NCBI GenBank assembly: GCA_027704905.1
Contig: CM050999.1
Location: 2,514,347 to 2,578,346, forward strand
DNA from: Muraenolepis orangiensis
Lineage: Eukaryota; Chordata; Actinopteri; Gadiformes; Muraenolepididae
Direction: 5' to 3'
Length of the DNA stretch: 64,000 nucleotides
This document shows, piece after piece, positions 1 through 27,212 of the stretch. A program made the position numbers and the translations under genes. The notes under the pieces were generated by a model, which was given only the letters and a program-made list of their open reading frames with translations, ran no database searches and was not told where the DNA came from. Within the stretch, counting starts at the first letter, position 1, and each line of letters begins with the position of its first letter.

Positions 1-550
1 GCATATATAGCCTACACAACATTTAATGTTATCCTACGACACGATTAGATGTGTGCTTTAGGTTAGGGTTAGGGCACACTGGGCAGCCTTTACCTTTATT
101 TAGTTACCGTTGCTACTTTGAATTACGACTGTAGCGTCGCTTTGGCTGAATCTACAAATGCATAAACTAACACTAAAACAACAACAACTGAAACACTAAA
201 CGCATTTAATGAGTAAGGTAAACACAATGACAAAATAAGGTTCTAAATCAAAGAATAACTTACCGGTTTCGGTACGATATTCTGTTCCCCAGCAGCATGG
301 GTTAGTGCGGTGGAAAAGCAATGGCGGATCTTCACTTTGGAAAGAGAAGATTACGTACGTGACGTCAGCACGTACGTGACGTCACGCGAGGCTGCTGTCA
401 AATAATTTGAGTACAATGTACTGATATTCATTGATATTCATTAAGAAGTTAAGTATTGTTCACTTAAAGTTTGAAATGTGCTCAGATAACTCATACCGTT
501 TGTGGTGAAATAATGTTTATGCATTTTTGAGGTCATACAACTCATATTAT
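1..550. other. left-edge non-coding region with possible minus-strand first exon
   Basis: No conserved coding segment is recognised. A short telomere-like stretch (two TTAGGG units) lies near 62-76. On the minus strand an ATG at 298 opens a frame of 11 codons (MLLGNRISYRN) that runs into a good splice donor (gtaagt, from 263 downwards). Two perfect cAMP response elements (TGACGTCA) sit just upstream at 360-367 and 377-384. This looks like the promoter and first exon of a gene leaving the window to the left, but its identity is unknown. Confidence 0.3.
360..384. promoter_or_regulatory. two tandem perfect CRE sites (TGACGTCA)
   Basis: TGACGTCA occurs at 360-367 and again at 377-384 within a directly repeated 17-bp unit. 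The palindrome is the consensus CREB/ATF site. It lies about 60-90 bp upstream of the minus-strand ATG at 298. Occupancy is inferred, not shown. Confidence 0.4.
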
Positions 551-574
551 TTGACAGACTTTCACTGTTCGGTT

Positions 575-1191
575 TTACAGTGCATGCTACATCTACCAAG
601 CCAGATCATATCTCTTGGTCCTAAGCTAAGCATAGCTATTTTAAGCAATGGGCTTCCAAATTAAATTTCAAGAATGTTTGTAAATCACTTGCAAACCATA
701 ATCAGTTCCTTGAATGTTGCAATGAAATAGGCATTGAGCATCCAATTTTTGCTACTGAGAGAGAATCAGGGCCTGTCTCTGCTGTTAAAAATGTTGATTA
801 TGTTAAGAGAAAAGTCAGAGATTTTTTAGGCATAGAGGTCATGCAATCTGTTGTCTCTGTAAAGTGGTACATCCTTAATGGCAATAAGTACATTAGTGGG
901 AAATCTATGATTATCGTAAATGTAGATGATGCTTTCCCAGTATTTGGACTGATAAAAGACATCTTTTTGATAGATTCTTCTTTTATTGCTTTTGAGTTCC
1001 AGCGTTATGAAACACTGAATCTGAGTCCAGAGTTGCTGGCATATGAAGTGGCAGTTCCCAATGCTGCCCAGGCCACAGAATTTGTTAAAGATCTAATAGA
1101 CTGCCTCTCCTATTTTTCAGTTAGTTTCAAAGACAGTACCTTTGTACCAATAAAATATAGTCTTTGTGATGTTATTGCCCACAGACAGTAA
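575..1191 (+). pseudogene. degraded C-terminal fragment of a multicopy transposase-like fish protein
   Basis: An open frame runs from about 636 through 1191 (stop TAA 1189-1191). It begins HSYFKQWASKLNFKN and continues as an uninterrupted acidic/aromatic C-terminal domain. Immediately upstream, MLHLPSQIISLGP (about 583-621) is in another frame, so a frameshift with a small loss lies near 622-635. The order 'HLP..I..GP - KHSYFK' resembles a multicopy protein type seen in fish genomes that looks like domesticated or relic transposase. The family is recalled only in general terms. No start, no N-terminus and one frameshift make an active gene unlikely. Confidence 0.45.
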
Positions 1192-1651
1192 TATGGAGGA
1201 ACAATAATATTGTATGTTTCTTTTGTTTTTGTGTAAGGCCTATATGTTGGCCTATAAGGTTCCCAACTTGTCTGTTTCGTGCTCCCTGTGCAGTTTTGTG
1301 AACAAACATTTGTCATATGCTTAAAATCCAAAGAATAAAGTGTGTTTTCAGATATTTTTTGTGTGACTCTTGAATCAAGCATGTTGAGTTTGTTATTGAA
1401 TCTTAAAACAAGATTTATTTTGATGAGACTTTGGAGGAGAAACGTAATACATCTTATTTTAAGTGTTAATTGTCTCATTTTAGGATTCCCTGCCTGTTTG
1501 AGACAAAAAAGTAAAGTTTTGCTTGATATAAGATTATACTGTTTAGTTGAAGACTTAAAATAAGAAATTAATTCTTAAAACAAGAAAAAATATCTAACAC
1601 TTCTAAATGTAAGGGTTTTTTTCTTGGTAAGAACCAAATAATTTGCAGTGT

Positions 1652-2020
1652 GGTAATTCAAACTAGACTATCTACTAACTTGACTACTGGTAATTCAAAC
1701 TAGACTATCTACTAACTTGACTACTGGTAATTCAAACTAGACTATCTACTAACTTGACTACTGGTAATTCAAACTAGACTATCTACTAACTTGACTACTG
1801 GTAATTCAAACTAGACTATCTACTAACTTGACTACTGGTAATTCAAACTAGACTACTAACTTGACTACTGGTAATTCAAACTAGACTATCTAACTTGACA
1901 ACTGGTAATTCAAACTAGACTATCTACTAACTTGACTACTGGTAATTCAAACTAGACTATCTACTAACTTGACTACTGGTAATTCAAACTAGACTATCTA
2001 CTAACTTTACTACTGGTAAT
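1652..2020. repeat. 37-bp minisatellite, about 10 copies
   Basis: A 37-bp unit starting GGTAATTCAAACTAGACTAT repeats head to tail about ten times. Two copies are shortened by internal deletions (near 1850 and 1890). It lies about 270 bp upstream of the itpk1 start. Confidence 0.95.
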
Positions 2021-2181
2021 TCCTTGCCGACAAATGGATGTGATTTTTCTCAACTAACTTTGATTTGTGATTAAATGGTGAGAGTCTTGAGAGCTAATAA
2101 CAACAGACCAAATTAATTTATTAGGACATTTTAGTACAGACACAAAACCCATGACATTGGTGAGTCTGGGAGGAGAGACGG

Positions 2182-2284
<103 letters not shown>

Positions 2285-2290
2285 GTCCAA

Positions 2291-8954
<6,664 letters not shown>

Positions 8955-11023
8955 CCGGACCATAAACCTGACCATAACTGACCACTTCAATCACGCTTAA
9001 TACTCTTGCTGTTGTGGCCCCTGGTGATGTCACTGGCACCAATAAGAGCTAATCAATAACCTCAATTAGGTTATTGCAGGGTTTTTTAAAGTCTTAAGAC
9101 AGTGGGTCTCCCTTCAGAGAACTCTGACATACGCAACATACACAATAGACAGCAAGACTAAATCGATTTACAATAAAAATATATTATTAATTATTGTTAA
9201 TGTTTATTATCACGGCAGACCCGCGCTGTGGCAGTGCTGCTGTGAGAAACCTCCATTTAGCTGATAGCTGAGATTTATTAATTAATTAAAAATAAACATA
9301 AAACCAATTGTTTAATGTATTTCACGTTATGGGAAATGAGTTTCTCCGAGGAGGCTGGCTGCCTCACTCTTTGAAAAGCTCTGTGTTATCGGAGTCCCCT
9401 ACGCTATTGTCCCTGAGGTCTGCTCCACTCCTCACTCCAGAGGAAACACTCAGTCCACACACACTCACTCTCTTACCTTAACAGGTTGACAGAACACATG
9501 ATCTATATTGGAACACACCACACACACACCACACAGACGCAAATCACACTTTTTATTGTTTTTATTAACAAGTAGCATCGAGATGACTCACGTTGGCCAG
9601 TGGTATTGCAATGTTGCTTTTATTTATATATTATTCTTTTTCTTATTTTTTAAACTGTCCTCTATGCCCTTATCCACTCACAACTCCCTTTGGATCATTA
9701 CATTGTGTTGCTGGTTTGTGAAAATATTTTGAAAAACTGTTTTGCACATTTGTATGAAGAATGATAAAATACTAACACATTACACTCAATCCAGTAATTC
9801 TTAGGTTAATCCCAAATGAACAGATATCTGTTGATCTTTGGAATAGTAAAGTCAGTTGTAACTGACCTATTTATCATCATGTTTTAATACAAGCCGAAAA
9901 GCTACTTTTTCAGTGTTCAATACACAAATGTGTTGTAAATCCAGTTTTAATAGAAAATAGATGATATTTAGAATACTATATGATGCATTCCGATTACATA
10001 TTAAAATACACCAAAGTTTTGTTGTGATGTATTTGGCTGATTATTGCATTGACGTGTCACGTGTGTCGACACGTGTAATTATTGCAGACAGTACTGCGGC
10101 CCTTCGACGCTCATGTTGTTCGTTTCCTGTGTGGTGGGTTCCCGACCACCTGGGGGCGCTGTTGCTTCCTATTTACATTTTACCTTGGCTTGTCCGCGCA
10201 TTTAACATAAAGGGACATTGAAACAGAAACGCACATGGTGATGTAACAGTCATTATCATTATTATATGACAACAAATGGCTTTAGTGTGTCCCCCCCCAC
10301 CCCCACCCTCTCTGGTGTTCCTTGGCTTGTTTAGATAAAGAGTGCAAAGCTAGCTGAAAGCCTGAGGCGACACCTGGCAGCCTGACTAAGCTCTTAGCGC
10401 GTTGACGTCCTGATATCGTCCCAACGGATGCCTCTGTTAAGGCCTTCCGGACGCCACTAGGTTCATATCATTCCCTGCAGCCTTCTCGCCCTTCCAGTGT
10501 CACTCTGGTTTAACAGTGCTTGAGCCAGATAGAACGCGCTCCTCGATTGCCATGGGAACACGGGGAGAGATGTTGTTCAGTGGATTCCAGTTGTTCAAGA
10601 CGTACATAAACAGGTCTACACATCGCTAATACGCTAACAGTCAGAACAGCAGCACTAGTTAACATGTAGTTGTCCGTTATATATATATATATATATGTAT
10701 GTGTGTACTTTAGATGTTGGAGGAAATGTCCCTGACATTATAGATGGTACTACATTAGTCATTTCTCGTATAACGTTTTCACCCTTGGCAATTGAAAGTC
10801 AAAGTGCTAAATGCGTTTCCATGTGTCCATGTTGTGTCCTCACACACACAAACACCTCACGTCTTCACGTGTCTTCAGATGATTACTACCTTGTTTTCTA
10901 CTGACACTCGACAAAATACAAAATCCTAGAGGATCGTGTCTGTGAGGCATGGAACAAGTGAACATCTGTTGCAAATGAACGTGTACCAGAGCGCGTGTGT
11001 GTGTGTGTGTGTGTGTGTGTGTC
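8955..11023. other. itpk1-chga convergent intergenic region
   Basis: Contains the itpk1 3' UTR with a candidate poly(A) signal AATAAA at 9172-9177, plain AT-rich sequence, a pair of CACGTG boxes (10058-10063, 10070-10075), a CCCCCCCC run near 10292, a short (TA)n at about 10679-10695 and a (GT)n at about 10994-11021. No further coding exon is recognised. Confidence 0.6.
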
Positions 11024-14849
<3,826 letters not shown>

Positions 14850-16703
14850 GGCTCGAGCCCCGCGAGCGATAACCTTCACTAGCCGGAGAGCTCCTTCACG
14901 CGCACCGCACCGCTAAACCCCCCGCGAGGCGCAACAGGGCGAGCACCAGTGTGCGCGTGCGCGTGGCTATGGAAAGCCATGTGGTGCAGAAAGCGCCACG
15001 CATTTGACGCGTTAAAAATGACAAACGCCGTCCTGAACGCCGTCCAAACTGCCAAAAGCGCCGTCCAGAACGCCGCTTTTTAACGCCGCCCAAAGGGTCA
15101 CCGAACGCGTTCTCTAATATGTTAATGAGCTCCGCCCCCTGGTTTCCCCGTCTACTAGATTAGAACTGTTTCACCAAAGAGTGAAGAACCAGAACAGACC
15201 AGCTAGTTCATATTCTTCGGTTCTTCCTATTCCACGTTTATCTTGCTACTTGTTTGGTATCCTAAAGAAAACCCAAATATGCCAAATTGGGTTTTATATA
15301 TATATATTTATATATGCTTTGGTATCCAGTCCATTCTAAGTGTGAGCCATGTTCTGTAGTTCTGTAGCTTGTAATCCCAGATTGCTTTTGTGCGTTGCGG
15401 GTTCCCGTCCCGCTTAACTCACTATTATGTGAGGTTTTGCTGCAGGTAGCTCATTCTAAATTAACCAACTTTTAATATGGACTCCTGTTTCAGTCCGAGT
15501 AATGCCCCGGCATTATGTTGGGTTTATCACACTGTTCTGCACTGTTTTCACATCCAGTATAGCCAAGGAAAATGGACTCTAGGGGGCGCTCACATGTCAA
15601 CTAGGCTACTGAATTGAACACTAAAAATTAACACATAAAATACATTGCCCTACAGCCACGAACTGTATTCACTGTTACCGTCAGCCAGGCGATACCTCAG
15701 TATCAAATAGACTCAGAGATAGCTTCACAGTCAGGCCATCAGGCTGCTGGACAAGGGCCTATAGAATATAACAATGTATATTTTATTACATTGATTTATA
15801 TATACATATTGCTCTTTTTCTGTGCCGATATATTGCATTTTATAAATTGCATTTATATTTTTCTTTTTATTTATTCTGTCGTCGGGTTTTGCACATAAGA
15901 TTTTCACTCACTGCTTTATACTTGTGTAAACTGTGAAGTGACAATAAACTTGACTAATGGTAGGAATTGAACACCAATGGCGTGTTTATGATCTTTCAAT
16001 AAAGATTAAAGACTTCTGGCGTTTAATTCCTCAGTTTATCTCGAAATATTTGACTATAATGCAACATGTGAGTGAATAAGGATTCTTTTAAAAAATATAT
16101 TGTAATAATGCATTTGTATTGCACTTTTCATGCACAAGAATATCAAAGTGCTATGTAATTAAAACAGTTAGCATTTCCAGTAGGTATTAGCCATAAGTAT
16201 CTACAAGATTCTTCACAGTGAAGGCCACTATATATAGCCCTATATATATATATATAGCACTATATATAGCATTGCAATAGTTTAGGCAACATTTCAACAT
16301 ATGGTCCTACATCTGGAATATGAGTCATGTTCCTAATAAAAATGAAGTATGTCATGAACAAAACTGAAGGATAATAATTGAGCCTTCACGTTAAGACAAT
16401 AGATTGTGCAACATGTGACTAACGGGACATCTGAAGAAGTTTGCATTTCATTTTTATTATGAGTTTTCTTATCTTTTTGAGAACACATAATCGAGAACAT
16501 CCTGACCCAACACATACATACTGTACAGTGATGTTAGCCAGCCGGTAGTGCTGGTCAACCATGATCTAAACCAACCCCAGGTTACACTCGCAATCTGTGT
16601 ACACACACACACACACACCACATTGTAGAAAGCTTAAACCCGGAAGAGCCATTAACGTCAAAATGGCTCTAACTGCAGCACTTTTTATTGGTGATGATTG
16701 TGA

Positions 16704-16746
<43 letters not shown>

Positions 16747-16758
16747 GTGTAGTCTTCA
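14850..16758. other. chga promoter side and sars2 downstream region
   Basis: Next to chga, 14850-15120 is GC-rich with repeated GCCGTCC/AACGCCG words. A minus-strand TTAAAA (about 15085) and a GC box (about 15129-15136) are possible core elements. The rest holds a LINE tail (15655-15957), AT-rich repeats near 15296 and 16230-16270, a (GT)n at 16707-16744, and a candidate sars2 poly(A) signal (TTTATT at 16684-16689, AATAAA on minus, about 70 bp past the stop). No extra gene seen. Confidence 0.55.
15655..15957 (+). mobile_element. CR1/L2-group LINE 3' end, copy D
   Basis: Sense copy of the last coding bases and 3' UTR of the LINE at 6937-8699 and 38900-41460. It shares 'actgttaccgtcagccaggc', 'caggctgctgga' and the terminal 'aagtgacaataaacttgact'. 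5'-truncated to about 300 bp, as usual for target-primed insertion. Confidence 0.8.
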
Positions 16759-21529
<4,771 letters not shown>

Positions 21530-21876
21530 GTTTGGTGTTTTGAGTATTACGGAAGCCTGTTAGGTCAGGAAGGGGGCGGGGTCATAGGCGTTGTCCAAAA
21601 CATCGCTGGCCAATCGGGTGCAGCAGGTTTGTCTAGGTGTGACTTATGTTGACATTAGATTCAGATTCGGATTTGGTTTTACGACACGCCACATGCACAG
21701 TTGTACGATTTGACAAGCTAAACTAAATTCGGCCAAACATCACATTCAAACGGAAAGTTACTAAAAAGCATTTTCTCTCATCGTTGAATACCTTACATAC
21801 CTCCCCATGTTTATAATAATCATAATTACCATTATTAATAAAAATGATAATAATTATTATTAGTTAATTTGCTAAT

Positions 21877-21916
<40 letters not shown>

Positions 21917-22399
21917 TCTATACATAATATGGTAGCGGAAAGGGGTGTGGCTTTGGCCTGGTGTACCGCGGAAAGGCGTGGCCTCGGCTTGGGGGTGAGC
22001 GGAAAAGGCGTGGCCTCGGCTTGGGGGTGAGCGGAAGAGGCGTGGCCTCGGCTTGGGGGTGAGCGGAAGAGGCGTGGCCTCGGCTTGGGGGTGAGCGGAA
22101 GAGGCGTGGCCTCGGCTTGGGGGTGAGCGGAAGAGGCGTGGCCTCGACTCCCTCCGTACAGCAGCAAGTCAACAACGAGCGGCTGAATTCACTTCACCTC
22201 CCCTGTCCGTTCTCTGTGATCATTACATCGATAGACATGGATCGATACATGGAGCCCCTCCCGTAGCTCACTGGCCGGCTCCCATGGGCTCTGATACATA
22301 GCGGGCCGGAGGAGAAGGGCCTCAATACCACTGGACATGAGTGGGGGCTTTCTGCTCTGCAAGCTAGGCTAGGCTAGCTGTAGCTGTGACAGTTGTGAC

Positions 22400-22400
<1 letters not shown>
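21530..22400. other. sars2 upstream region, candidate shared promoter with the kelch gene
   Basis: Immediately upstream of sars2 are GGGGGCGGGGTC (about 21572) and CCAATCGG (about 21611). Further right are an (AAT)n run (21877-21916), a 32-bp minisatellite and a moderately GC-rich stretch (22230-22330). No coding exon recognised. Confidence 0.4.
21950..22148. repeat. 32-bp minisatellite, about 6 copies
   Basis: The unit contains GGCGTGGCCTCGGCTTGGGG; the last five copies are nearly identical. Confidence 0.93.

Positions 22401-22403
<3 letters not shown>

Positions 22404-22494
<91 letters not shown>
22404..22494. repeat. (GT)n microsatellite
   Basis: About 45 uninterrupted GT units. Confidence 0.97.
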
Positions 22495-22496
<2 letters not shown>

Positions 22497-22634
22497 ATGA
22501 CAACCTGGTAGTTAATATCACCACAGACGTGTCGTCGTCTTTCACCCAATATCCACTGACTGCTGCAGCTCCAAAAGCAGCGAGCGACACCACCCATGAT
22601 CAATAAATCAATCCCCTTCTGGTGATCAATACAC

Positions 22635-22732
22635 AGCCCCTAGCTGCTGACCCGGTGACCCCATCAGCCCCTAGCTGCTGACCCGGTGACCCCATCAGCC
22701 CCTAGCTGCTGACCCGGTGACCCCATCAGCTC
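22635..22732. repeat. 31-bp repeat, 3 copies, before a possible kelch 5' UTR exon
   Basis: Three copies of a unit containing CCCCTAGCTGCTGACCCGGT. About 50 bp later a good splice donor (AAG then gtaatt, exon end 22781) suggests a non-coding first exon for the kelch gene; this last point is weak. Confidence 0.6.
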
Positions 22733-23035
22733 CTCGTGAACACACCCAAGCGTCACAGTGGAAACGAGAAGAAGAGCCAAGGTAATTATGACACGACATT
22801 CAACCTTCACAATGGTCGCTATTTAGGTTTTATGTCTTATGCTTTTGTTGTTATATTCAACTTTTAAAATAGTATATATTATAATGGAAGTCAACATGTC
22901 ATTAATATGAGACTCCATTTGTAACCTTTCAACTTTACAGATTTAGCAAATCATCACATTTTGATTTGATGTTCAAACATATTTTCGATATCTTTTATAC
23001 TTTTATCACACATTCAACAGTTTATACAATGTTCT

Positions 23036-23094
23036 ACTACTCCTACCACCAGCACTATCACTACTACTACTACTACTACTACCACCAGCACTAT

Positions 23095-23127
<33 letters not shown>

Positions 23128-23218
23128 GACCACTACTACTATACTACTACTACCACCAGCACTATCACTACTACTACTACTACTACTACTACTATACTAC
23201 TACTACCACCAGCACTAT

Positions 23219-23251
<33 letters not shown>

Positions 23252-23289
23252 GACCACTACTACTATACTACTACTACCACCAGCACTAT

Positions 23290-23321
<32 letters not shown>

Positions 23322-23625
23322 TACTACTACTACCACCAGCACTATCACTACTACTACTACTACTACTACTACTACGACCACTACTACTATACTACTACTA
23401 CCACCAGCACTATCACTACTACTACTACTACTACTACTATCACTACTACTACTACTACTACTACTACCACTACTACTACTACCACTACTACTACTACCAC
23501 TACTACTACTATCACTACTACTACTACTACCACTACTACTACTATCACTACTACTACTACTATCACTACTACTACTACTACTACCACTACTACTACTACT
23601 ACTATCACTACTACTACTACTACTA

Positions 23626-23670
<45 letters not shown>

Positions 23671-23833
23671 TCACTACTACTACTACTACTACTACCACTA
23701 CTATCACTACTACTACTACTACTACTACTATCACTACTACTACTACTACTACTATCACTACTACTACTACTACCACTACTACTACTACCACTACTACCAC
23801 TACTACTACTATCACTACTACTACTACTACTAT

Positions 23834-23869
<36 letters not shown>

Positions 23870-24351
23870 CACTACTACTACTACTACCACTACTACTACT
23901 ATCACTACTACTACTACTATCACTACTACTACTACTACCACTACTACTACTACTACTACTATCACTACTACTACTACTACTACTATCACTCCTACTACTA
24001 CCACTACTACTACTACTACTACTATCACTACTACTACTACTACTACTATCACTACTACTACTACTACTACTACCACTACTATCACTACTACTACTACTAC
24101 TACTATCACTACTACTACTACTACTACTACTACTATCACTACTACTACTACTACTACTATCACTACTACTACTACCACTACTACTACTATCACTACTACT
24201 ACTACTATCACTACTACTACTACTACCACTACTACTACTATCACTACTACTACTACTACTACTACTACTACCACTACTACTACTATCACTACTACTACTA
24301 CTACTACTATCACTACTACTACTATCACTACCACTACTACTACTACTACCA

Positions 24352-24385
<34 letters not shown>

Positions 24386-24457
24386 CACTACTACTACCAC
24401 TACTACTACTACTACTACTACTATCACTACTACTACTACTACCACTACTACTACTAT

Positions 24458-24489
<32 letters not shown>

Positions 24490-24535
24490 TATCTACTACT
24501 ACTACCACTACTACTACTACCACTACTACTACTAT

Positions 24536-24570
<35 letters not shown>

Positions 24571-24655
24571 TCACTACTACTACTACTACTACCACTACTA
24601 CTACCATCACTACTACTACTACTACCACTACTACTACCACCACTACTACTACTAT

Positions 24656-24696
<41 letters not shown>

Positions 24697-25477
24697 TCAC
24701 TACTACCACTACTACTACTATCACTACTACTACTACTACTACTACTACTATCACTACTACTACTACTACTACTACCACTACTACTACTACTACCACTACT
24801 ACTACCACTACTACTACTACTACTACTATCACTACTACTACTACTACCACTACTACTACCACTACTACTACTACTACTACTACCACTACTACTACCACTA
24901 CTACTATCACTACTACTACTACTACTATCACTACTACTACTATCACTACTACTACTACTACTACTACTATCACTACTACTACTACCACTACTACTACTAC
25001 CACTACTACTACTATCACTACTACTACTACTACCACTACTACTACTACTACTACTACCACTACTACTACTACTACTATCACTACTACTACTACTACTACC
25101 ACTACTACTACTACCACTACTACTACTACTACTATCACTACTACTACTACTACTACTACTATCACTACTACTACCACTACTACTACTACTACTATCACTA
25201 CTACTACTACTACTATCACTACTACTACCACTACTACTACCACTACTACTACTACTACTACTATCACTACTACTACTATCACTACTACTACCACTACTAC
25301 TACTACTACTACTATCACTACTACTACTACTACTATCACTACTACTACTACTATCACTACTATCACTACTATCACTACTACTACTACTATCACTACTACT
25401 ACTATCACTACTACTACTACCACTACTACTACCACTACTACTACTACTACCACTACTACTACCACTACCACTACTAT

Positions 25478-25509
<32 letters not shown>

Positions 25510-25665
25510 TCACTACTACTACCACTACTACTACTACTACTAGCACTACTACTACTACTACCACTACTACTACTACTACTACCACTACCACTACTATCAC
25601 TACTACTACTACTACTATCACTACTACTACCACTACCACTACTACTACTACTACTATCACTACTA

Positions 25666-25696
<31 letters not shown>

Positions 25697-26100
25697 CACT
25701 ACTACTACTATCACTACTACTACCACTACTACTACTACTACTATCACTACTACTACCACTACTACTACTACTACTACTACCACTACTACTATACTACTAC
25801 TACTACTACTACCACCAGCACTATCACTACTACTACTACTACTACTACTACTATGACCACTACTACTATACTACTACTACCACTACTACTATACTACTAC
25901 TACTACTACCACTACTACTACTACTACCACTACTACTACTACTACCACCAGCACTATCACTACTACTACCACTACTACTACTACTACCACCAGCACTATC
26001 ACTACTAATACTACTACTACTACTACTACCACCAGCACTATCACTACTACTACTACTACCACTACTACTATACTACTACTACTACTACCACCAGCACTAT

Positions 26101-26141
<41 letters not shown>

Positions 26142-26169
26142 TCACTACTACTACCACCACCAGCACTAT

Positions 26170-26202
<33 letters not shown>

Positions 26203-26203
26203 G

Positions 26204-26240
<37 letters not shown>

Positions 26241-26247
26241 GCACTAT

Positions 26248-26283
<36 letters not shown>

Positions 26284-26330
26284 CAGCACTATCACTACTA
26301 CTACTACTATCACTACTACTACCACTACTA

Positions 26331-26361
<31 letters not shown>

Positions 26362-26875
26362 GACTACTACTACTACCACTACCACTATCACTACTACTAC
26401 TATACTACTACTACCACTACTACTACTACTACCACTGCTACTATCACTACTACCACCACTACCACTACTACTACTACTGCCACTACTACCACTACCACTA
26501 CTACCACTACTACTACCACTACCACCACTACTACTACCACCACTACCACCACTACTATCACTACCACTACTACTACTACTACTACTACCACTGCTACTAT
26601 CACTACTACCGCTACTACTACTACCACCACTACTACGACTACTACTACCACTACCACGACTACTACTACCACTACTACTACTACTACTACCACTACTACT
26701 ACTACTACCACTGCTATTACTACTACTACCACTACTACTACTACCACTACCACTACTACTACTACTACCACGACTACCACCAGCAGTACCAGCACTATCA
26801 CTACTAACTACTGCTACTACTACTATTACTACAACTACTATATACTATAACTACTACTACCATTACTACTACCAC
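23036..26875. repeat. 3.8-kb (TAC)n / (CAC)n trinucleotide array
   Basis: About 1,280 near-uninterrupted trinucleotides, mainly TAC/ACT with CAC and ATC variants. Higher-order blocks at both ends carry an 'accaccagcactatcact' spacer at roughly 60-75 bp intervals. The centre is a simpler TAC/CAC mix. One reading frame stays open for 1,294 codons only because no stop can form in it. It lies between sars2 and the kelch gene, probably in the kelch first intron. Confidence 0.97.
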
Positions 26876-27212
26876 AGGGTGAGTGACAGTGTGTTGGCCT
26901 GACTCATTCAAATGAACAGCAATCCCACTGATTCCAAGTGATTCCTTACATTCTTTCTTTACGGTCACAAACTAAACTTCGTAGTGCTCTGTGTTTAGGT
27001 GCCGCCGCAGTGTTTTCTTAAAGCACACAATGCACTTCCATCAGCTACGCAAAACGACTACTAACTATTATCATTGACCTGTTGACTATCCTCCCTGACG
27101 ATATAGAGCTATGACCCTCCCACACGGCTAAGTTCCTCCAAGGTGTCTTGCCACGGTATGTGTGTGCTTCCTTTGACCCAGTGGATCATTTAACCGTACT
27201 TGTTTGTGGCAG
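26876..27212. other. spacer between the TAC array and the kelch coding exon
   Basis: Ordinary AT-balanced sequence ending in the splice acceptor 'tgtttgtggcag' at 27212. No gene or repeat recognised. Confidence 0.5.

Noticed and set aside
62..76. Telomeric TTAGGG sequence
   Set aside because: Only two units; similar short GGGTTAGGG stretches near 27975-28030 and 52397. Too short for a chromosome end or fusion scar.
1652..2020. CRISPR-like regular repeats
   Set aside because: Units are head to tail without unique spacers, in an animal genome; it is a minisatellite.
22966..26850. 1,294-codon open frame rich in Leu/Tyr/Thr, and a long Val/Ile frame on the other strand
   Set aside because: Both are the TAC array read as codons; no start context, no conserved sequence, only repeat composition.
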